Shown one piece after another: positions 57,741 through 64,000 of a stretch of 64,000 bases of DNA. Below the pieces are notes generated by a model. It worked only from the letters and a program-made list of their open reading frames with translations. It made no database searches and had not been told where the DNA came from. The stretch covers positions 14,683,858 to 14,747,857 of the forward strand of contig NC_045144.1 in NCBI RefSeq assembly GCF_008831285.2. The letters are read 5' to 3'. Position 1 is the stretch's first letter; each line of letters begins with the position of its first letter. The position numbers were made by a program, and so were the translations under genes. The DNA is from Nymphaea colorata (lineage: Eukaryota > Streptophyta > Magnoliopsida > Nymphaeales > Nymphaeaceae).

Positions 57741-59399
57741 TTTAAATTGGTTTTGAGGAAAATTTTTAAGAGAAAGAGATTCACCCATTAGTACGAGGTC
57801 CAACCGTTCCTGCCATCTTTAACAGGGGGTAATTGAACCAATGACTAAGGATCATTTTGATCATGTAAGACTTATTGACGTAAATCCTATATGCTTGTGC
57901 ATTGAGGTTTTGGATTCAAGAATAAAAGTTCATCTTGAATAAGTGACTTGTTTTTGAAAAATAAATTCATTGGAAAATGATTTGAAAAGTTATTTGAAGA
58001 TTGGAGGGTATTCAAATTGATTTGAAAACCTTTGTTTTGTCATTTATTTTGAAATCCACAATTTGGGATTTTGAAGATTGAAATTGTGTTCTTTGTTGTG
58101 AACTCAAGAGGATTTTGAGTTGAAATTGTTCAATTTTTGGGGAAATGACTAAGTTATCTTAGCAAGCAAAATTGATTTTGAATTCTCCTTTACCAAATTG
58201 TAAGATCTGGTCTAAGATATTAGAAACTTGAGATTTAATTAGGTAGTGTTCATTCTTTTGAAGAAACATAGCTTCTAAATTGTTAGAAAATATGTTGTTT
58301 TCTAAACATATTTTGGCCAACGAATACATTGCATGTGTTTTCTTTGGAAGTTAAGTAAAGTTTACAAATTCCTGTTGCAATATGACTTGATCAACTTTTG
58401 CAACTCAAATTTGGATCACTTAATTTATTGAGAAAATATATATATATATACACGTATCTTACTACTTAAAATGAAATTTTATCAAGGGACCGCATGACTC
58501 ATGAATAATGTTGATTTATGGCTGGGTTCTTTTACGTAGGAAGATTGAAAACTAGTTTATACTCTTCTACCATCCTTGATCAATGAAATTGAAAGACATG
58601 AATCAAAATGGCTTTCAATGAGAAGAAAAACATGACAATGCTAAAGCTATTTCGCCTATAATTTTGCCAAACAAGGGTGGATCACATTCATAAGAATGTA
58701 CCGATCCCTAATAGGCATTTTCATCATATATGTTGCAGTATAATCACTCTCTCACCGTGACATTCTCTCATGGTAAGAAGTTCAAAATGGTTTTAAGCTT
58801 TTTGTTTTGAAAAGGATGTGGCCTTGGGGCCCTTTTCAAAACATTATTCACGGGTTCATCTTCTAGAAAAACCGACTCATGAATGCATTATGCATTAACA
58901 TTTACATTTAGTCGTAGTTTTTTCCTAGCTGAACAGCATTCACAGCCATGAACTAAATGAAAATAAGCCCTTCCCACAAGTTCTTAAATTAAAAATAAGA
59001 GCAAGAAACTGAAATAGATGAAAATGGATTAGAGTCACCTACCTTCTAGTTGGTCTTGATGATTGATCTTCCTCCTTGCTTGTTATCAAGCAATCATAAG
59101 CAAGAATCCAAGCTTGGATTCGAGCTTAGCAAAGCAAGAAGAAGAAGAATGATTTGCTGGAATTTGCAGTGGGGAAGAGAGAACTTCTCACCACGAAAAG
59201 CCTAATTAAGGGTTCACTTAAGCACCATAACGTAACAAAATCAATAGAGAGAATAGGGGAAAGCGAAGAAGAGAATGAGAAAAGGGGGGGAAGAGGACTA
59301 GGACTAATTTTCCTTCTCCTCATTGGCTTCTCCCTCCTAACTCTTTGGCTGCAGCAACTTGATGAAGACTTCAAAAATTTGTCTGCCTCTTTGGTTGCC

Positions 59400-59415
59400 G
59401 GGGGGGGGGGGGGGG
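59400..59415. repeat. poly-G tract (16)
   Basis: Sixteen consecutive G, very unusual in AT-rich plant DNA and prone to sequencing error. Confidence 0.95.
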
Positions 59416-60721
59416 TGTTGGCATTTATATAGAGGATAAGATGGGTTTAACCACCTTCTTAACTCATTTTGAAAACTCACTTAAGACTTTGGGGGACTTG
59501 TAAAATGAGTTAAATAGGGTTTAAATGATCCTAGTTGACCACACCTAGCCCATTTACACATGCTAGGTGGGTTGGGCTTGGCATGGTGTACCTTGGTTCA
59601 AACTTAGCTGTGCAACTTTGATCAAAATTTTGAACAAAAATGCACTTTCACAGGGTCATGTCTTATTTTATTTTATTTATTTATTTCTTTGTTTGAAAAT
59701 GAGCTTATTAGGTTAAAACCTAGTCATTAAGCTCTAAATGTTATTGAATTATGGCAATTAAATTAAAATTTGAATAAAATTTAGAAATTCTATCAAATTT
59801 GGTTCGAAAAAGGCATTTTCATCTATAACTTGATCGAAGATAGATTTCAATTGAATCAAACTTTGGTTTGAAATATTTGTCTTTCATAAAATCTTAATTT
59901 AGGTTTTGTAATCTCAATTTAATCAAAGACGGACAAAATTGTTCAGATTGGTCAAATTTAAACAATTGACCAAAGTTAAAACTCATTTGCGAGTAATTTA
60001 ATTTTGCTTGAGGTAATTTGAAGAATTTGAGTTATGAAAGCTCTTAATTAAGCTAAATTGTACTTTGACTGAGTGTAGTCAATGTGGATTCGACCTGGTC
60101 AAGGTCTATTTTTGTCCACTAATTTGGTCGTGGAACAGACCTACCCTTTTAACTCAGATGAGGTCATGTTGACCAAGCTTAGCTGAAATTGACACCACAT
60201 TTGGGTGCACCCAAGTCAAATCTACTTGGATTAAGTATGTTAGGTGAGTTTAATTCTAGCACTTATTGCTTCTTTGGAATTTAATTTTTCTTTAATTAAG
60301 GGAGAGAGAGGTATTAATGTCTCTTTTTTCCTATGAAGCCTTATTCATTTTCTTTTGAAAATAATTTTTTTATTTAATTGTGGGAAGATTTTTTTGGAAA
60401 AGGAGGGATGCATGAGCTAGGTGGGGCCTACATGTGGGTCCCACATAGCATTCTAGATTGAATTAGATCCAATTCTTGGATTTAAATAAAAATTTGAATT
60501 TGCATTTGGATATAGATTTCATATGACATTTGTAATTGAATTTGGATTTTAAATCCTAATTTGGATCTAGTTTGGACTCGTAATCTTGCTTTGGTATTCG
60601 TGTCACGAGTCAAATTCATCATTTGGATCTAAATTGTGTTTAGATTTGAAATTGCTTTGAAATTGCATTTTTTTCACAATTCTTTTGTAAAATTTTGACA
60701 TTGTTTTAATGCTTATGTAGA

Positions 60722-60809
60722 AAAATTTGGGGTGTAGAGAGATGTCCCTCTTTGCTGTTAAGCAAGTTGAATAATTTGCTTAATAGCAAGGATTTACGCA
60801 CCAAATTTT
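60722..60809. repeat. nested inverted repeat
   Basis: Inner arms TTGCTGTTAAGCAA (60752-60765) and TTGCTTAATAGCAA (60776-60789) pair with one mismatch. Outer arms AAAATTTGG (60722-60730) and CCAAATTTT (60801-60809) pair exactly. Confidence 0.8.
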
Positions 60810-61249
60810 CATAAATTGTTTGAAAAACTGTTTTTCAAATAATGCCGAGCCATCCTCACTCGAGGGGGAATGCTTGGCAGACTAAGATTAGAAGATTTTC
60901 CTCTATTTCATAGGAGACATTGTAGAGAAATCAATGTTGGTTGGAAAATTTTACATTTGCGAAGGTTTTTGCATTCAATGCTTGGAGAATTTAGCCCTTG
61001 ATGCCTTCTTAACCTTTAGCAAATTCTTTTCTCTCTTTTTGACTTAGCTTTTCACCTTTTGATTTTCTTTTTGAGCTACCCTCACTCTTGGGGAAAATTC
61101 CTCACCACCCCAAAAGCTACTACGGAGTTTCACTGTTTTGGTGGTTTTGTATAGCTTGTTTTGTGCAATATCAAGTCTATCAGGCTTTCTTTTGAACCCT
61201 TGTAGCGAGTTTTGGGCTAGTAACTCTCAAACTAGTTAGCCTTAGGGTA

Positions 61250-62144
61250 CCAAGTGTAAAAGACTCATCGGATTTACTTAATCAAATTCAGAAGTCCTTA
61301 GAAGACTTAATATAAGCAAAATATTCATGGATTGTTTTTTAACTTCACGGTGTAAGCATAATTCTGCTGGTGTAGCATTAGTGGGTATTCAAATTGTGGT
61401 TCGATATGCCCAAGGTGCATTGTGCATTTTCTCGTGCCAATCTCGGTCACTTTCAAAAGTTCTTTCTAAGACATGAATCAAAATCTTGTTGGTTGGTTCT
61501 GCCTGACCATTACCTTAAGGGTAATATGAAGTAGGAAAGTGATGTTGTATTTTGTGTTTGTAGCAGAGATTGTGCACTTTCTCATTTTTAAAATGAGTGT
61601 CATTGTGAGAAACGAAATTATGCGGGATGCCAAATCTACACAAAAAGTTTTTGTGAATGAAGGATACCACATGTCGTCCTTCAACTATTTTAAAGGTGAT
61701 TGCTTCAACCCATTTGGTGAAATAATTTGTAGCCGCAAGAAAATGCCTGTGTTCATTTGAGGCATGCGGATTGATTGGACCGACCACGTCGAAGGCCCAC
61801 ATAGAAAATGGTCAATGTGAGCAGATTGAATGAAGATATGCTATTGGAGCATGAATTGATGATGCATGCAACTAACATTTGATGCATTTTTTGACAAATT
61901 GGTGACAATCTCTCTATATTGTCGGCCAATAGTACCCTTCTCTGATTATCTGTTTGACAAGAGTCTGATACCCTACATGTCCCCCACAAATTTCTTCATG
62001 GGCTTCTTGAATAACTTCTAGTGTCTCATTTGTATCAAGACATCTAGCATATTCTAGGTTGAATCCTCTTCTGTATAGGATGTTGGCTAAAATAAAATAT
62101 CTTGAAGACATGTATCTCAGAGCTCTTTGCTCTTTTTGAGACAT
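61250..62144 (-). pseudogene. gypsy integrase zinc finger and core (broken, catalytic Asp lost)
   Basis: The zinc-finger histidines are in HEEICGGHVGYQTL (near 62025-61984). After YYWPTI (61914) a frame break occurs, and HQFVKKCIKC supplies the cysteines. The core begins WAFDVVGPINPHASNEHRHF (from about 61799; first Asp) with YFTKWVEA. The second catalytic site reads SHNDTHF where relatives have SDNGTxF, so the Asp is His. GQAEPTNK (near 61500) keeps the Glu. DWHEKMHNAPWAYRTT follows near 61430-61385, then a stop. Confidence 0.87.
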
Positions 62145-62372
62145 TTCAGGTGGAAGTGTTCATGTCTGGAGAAAATCTTTGATGTTCTGATGCCATGGTG
62201 TTTCTCTGCTCTCTACTTGTTACAACTGTTCTAGTATGACAAAAGATGGTTGTTCAAGTTTTTCAACTTCAAAAGATCTGATAGATTCTCCAGGTTTGAA
62301 GGTGATGGTAGAGCCTAGATTGGCCAAACTGTCTGCAATCATGTTAAATTATTCTCTTTTGATATGCAAGAG

Positions 62373-62690
62373 TTAATACTCCTCGAATTGTTTTAAGAGG
62401 GAAGTTGCTAACTCTTGATATGGGATCAATTTTTTATCTTTGATTTGCCAATGTCCATTGACTTGACTGACAACTAATAGAGAATCCTTAAAAATGCAAA
62501 TTCTTTGCACTTTAAGTTTGAGAATCATTTTGGGTCCTTGTATTAAGGCATTGTACTCTGCCATATTATGCGTGCAGGAGAAATTCAATTTGAGGGAGCA
62601 AGGAGACATTTCCTTTTCTGGGGTAATAAAAAGTATCCCAATGTCTGCCCCAGCTCTGCTTTTAGATCCATCGAAATGCATCTCCCAATT
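62373..62690 (-). pseudogene. gypsy second (archaeal-type) RNase H domain
   Basis: FDGSKSRAGADIGILFITPE carries the first catalytic Asp. NMAEYNALIQG carries the Glu, and FKDSLLVVSQVNGHWQIKDK carries the second Asp (relatives read GDSxLVxxQ). This stretch is open for 102 codons and is the best preserved part of the element. Confidence 0.85.
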
Positions 62691-62789
62691 GGCACTGGTT
62701 TGGTCATTAGGATTTGCTCATATGGAAAATCATCATTTGTTTTAATTTCTTCAAACAGAGGAAAATCTACAATAGCTTGACCCTTGATT

Positions 62790-63470
62790 GATTTCTATAA
62801 CACATATTCCAAATCATATTGCATCAACAAAACCTGCCACTTTACTATTCTTCCATTCAGAAATGGCTGCTCAAGGATATATTTAAGTCGATCGAGTTTG
62901 GATAAAATTTTAACATCGCATGAAAATAAATAGTGCCTTAATTTTTGACACATCTATACCAAGGTTAAGCAAGTTTTTTTTATGTGTGAGTAATTCTTTT
63001 CATATTGCACAAATGTTTTATTGATGTAATAAATGGAATGTTCTATTAGACATCCTTCTTCATATTGAGCTAAAAATCTACTACAGGCTGAATTGTTAAC
63101 TATGACGTAAAGAAGTAGAGGTTTCCTCAAAATTGGGGGTTTCAAAATTGGTGGGCAAAAAAGATATTTTTTTATTTTTTTGAGTGAGATCTGACATTCA
63201 TGTCCCAATTCAAACTTGACTCCTTTATGTAGTAAATGGTTGAAAGGTTCACATCTCATGGCAAGATTAGATATAAACCTTGACTGAATTCTGCCTTGCA
63301 GGTTGCATAATTCCTTTAAACTTGTTGGTGGTGACATCTCAATGATCATCTTTGCTTTGGACGGATCCATCCTGATTCTCTTTTTGCTGACCATAAATCC
63401 TAAAAGCTAACTAGATTCCACACCAAATACACACTTCTGTTGATTCAACCTAAGCTTATATTGCAAGAGT
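62790..63470 (-). pseudogene. gypsy RT connection and first RNase H region (broken)
   Basis: The open frame 63394-62954 contains GFMVSKKRIRMDPSKAKMI-like tether sequence, LQGRIQSRFISNLA, and ending ..SIYYINKTFVQYEKNYSHIK, the usual end of the RT/RNase H connection. It continues after a shift as SKLDRLKYILEQPFLNGRIV..W near 62900-62840. The RNase H active-site residues are not intact. Confidence 0.8.
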
Positions 63471-64000
63471 CTATCAAAAACTTGAGATACAAATGCTGAT
63501 GTGATTTTCTCTTGTTCTTGACTTAATTAGTAGATCATCCATATATGCATCCATGATTTGATGCATTTGATCATGAAAGATAGCAGCCATAGCCCTTTGA
63601 TATGTTGCCCCAGCATTCTTCAGACCAAATGGCATTACAGTATAGTAGAAAGTGCCCCATGTGGTTGTAAATGATTTTTTGGTCTGGTCTTGAGCGGCTA
63701 ACTTAATTTGATTATAGCTAAAATATCCATCCATAAAGGAGAACATGGTGTGGCCTGCGGTACTATCTACCAACAAGACGATGTTTGGAAGTAGATGGTT
63801 GTCCTTCGGTGTGGCTTTATTCAAATCTCTAAAATCGATGCAGAGTCAAATTTTATCATTTTTCTTTGGCATTACCACGATATTTGCTAACCATTCAAGA
63901 TATTCAATTGTTCGGATGAATCCTGCCTTTAGTAGGTCTTCTAGGTCTTCCTTAACTTGGCCCTCAAGACGAGGATCGATTTTCCTCAACTTTTGTTTGA
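63470..64000 (-). pseudogene. gypsy reverse transcriptase (partial, broken)
   Basis: Blocks in order are LRKIDPRLEGQVKEDLEDLL, WLANIVVMPKKNDKI, then a TGA where relatives have an amino acid before CIDFRDLNKATPKD. HTMFSFMDGYFSYNQI holds the first catalytic Asp, and MPFGLKNAGATYQRAM follows. YMDDLLIKS is the YxDD box. A frameshift follows near 63500. The N-terminus is cut by the window edge. Confidence 0.88.

Larger units (their letters stand above)
57741..61249. other. gene-free DNA, probably containing the 3' end/LTR of the Tat element
   Basis: Contains a 16-base poly-G (59400-59415), a TA run near 58436, TTTGGAT-word DNA at 60470-60660 and a nested inverted repeat at 60722-60809. The LTR of the minus-strand gypsy element to the right should lie here, but I could not fix its TG..CA boundaries. 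The + ORF 59154-59432 has no recognised domain and its frame runs through the poly-G. Confidence 0.45.
61250..64000 (-). mobile_element. Ty3/gypsy element of Tat type, 3' pol half, running off the window
   Basis: From right to left on the minus strand the order is RT, connection/RNase H, a second (archaeal-type) RNase H, integrase zinc finger, integrase core. The extra RNase H (HFDGSKSRAGA.. followed by ..KDSLLVVSQVNG) after the normal one is the mark of the Tat/Ogre lineage. Stops and frameshifts interrupt every domain. The gag, protease and 5' LTR would lie beyond 64000; the 3' LTR should be left of 61250. Confidence 0.88.

Noticed and set aside
59154-59432. 92-codon + ORF ending in a glycine run
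   Set aside because: The frame passes through the poly-G tract and the region is probably LTR DNA; a membrane-like segment (LIFLLLIGFSLLTLWL) is not enough to call a gene.
1-64000. CRISPR arrays, rRNA genes, tRNA genes
   Set aside because: No regularly spaced direct repeats of CRISPR type, no rRNA sequence, and no complete tRNA cloverleaf noticed by eye on either strand; a tRNA scan would be decisive.

Overview
This is a stretch of a flowering-plant nuclear genome: AT-rich, intron-bearing genes with GT-AG splice sites, far more decayed transposon than gene, and two proteins that belong to land-plant families. The species cannot be named from the sequence.

Two genes can be read completely, both on the + strand. 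At 18117-22009 a three-exon gene encodes a 186-residue, four-membrane-span DUF1218 protein (the family that includes Arabidopsis VCC and MWL proteins). At 43105-48474 a four-exon gene encodes a 941-residue secreted GH31 alpha-xylosidase (XYL1 type), which removes xylose from xyloglucan in the cell wall. A third object, 9582-9726, looks like the first coding exon (signal peptide) of an LRR receptor kinase whose other exons are not seen in the window. A short secreted-type ORF (29760-29990, minus) is possible but unrecognised.

Layout. 1-900: tail of a minus-strand Copia element with a primer-binding site and a 68-bp duplication. 2060-3210: broken Copia RT/RNase H (+). 3430-4130: degenerate ATCCAAA-word array. 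4500-12250: GC-rich degenerate repeats, dispersed repeats, pyrimidine-rich DNA and the orphan exon. 16614-17475: a hAT-type element. 18117-22009: DUF1218 gene. 26014-30600: a cluster of small MITEs. 33540-33915: broken Copia gag-protease (+). 38666-39706: two hAT-type elements, each with a perfect 8-bp target duplication. 43105-48474: XYL1. 53090-57740: LINE and Copia debris. 61250-64000: 3' half of a Ty3/gypsy Tat-type element on the minus strand, running off the window.

The two intact genes both bear on cell walls (xyloglucan trimming; DUF1218 proteins have been tied to lignin and vascular patterning), but they lie 21 kb apart in TE-rich DNA and nothing suggests shared regulation. The most unusual signal at a larger scale is the number of short two-copy tandem duplications, most of them perfect or nearly so (26, 34, 36, 39, 67, 68, 75, 109, 112 and about 180 bp), scattered in unrelated contexts. 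I found no new multi-gene system.
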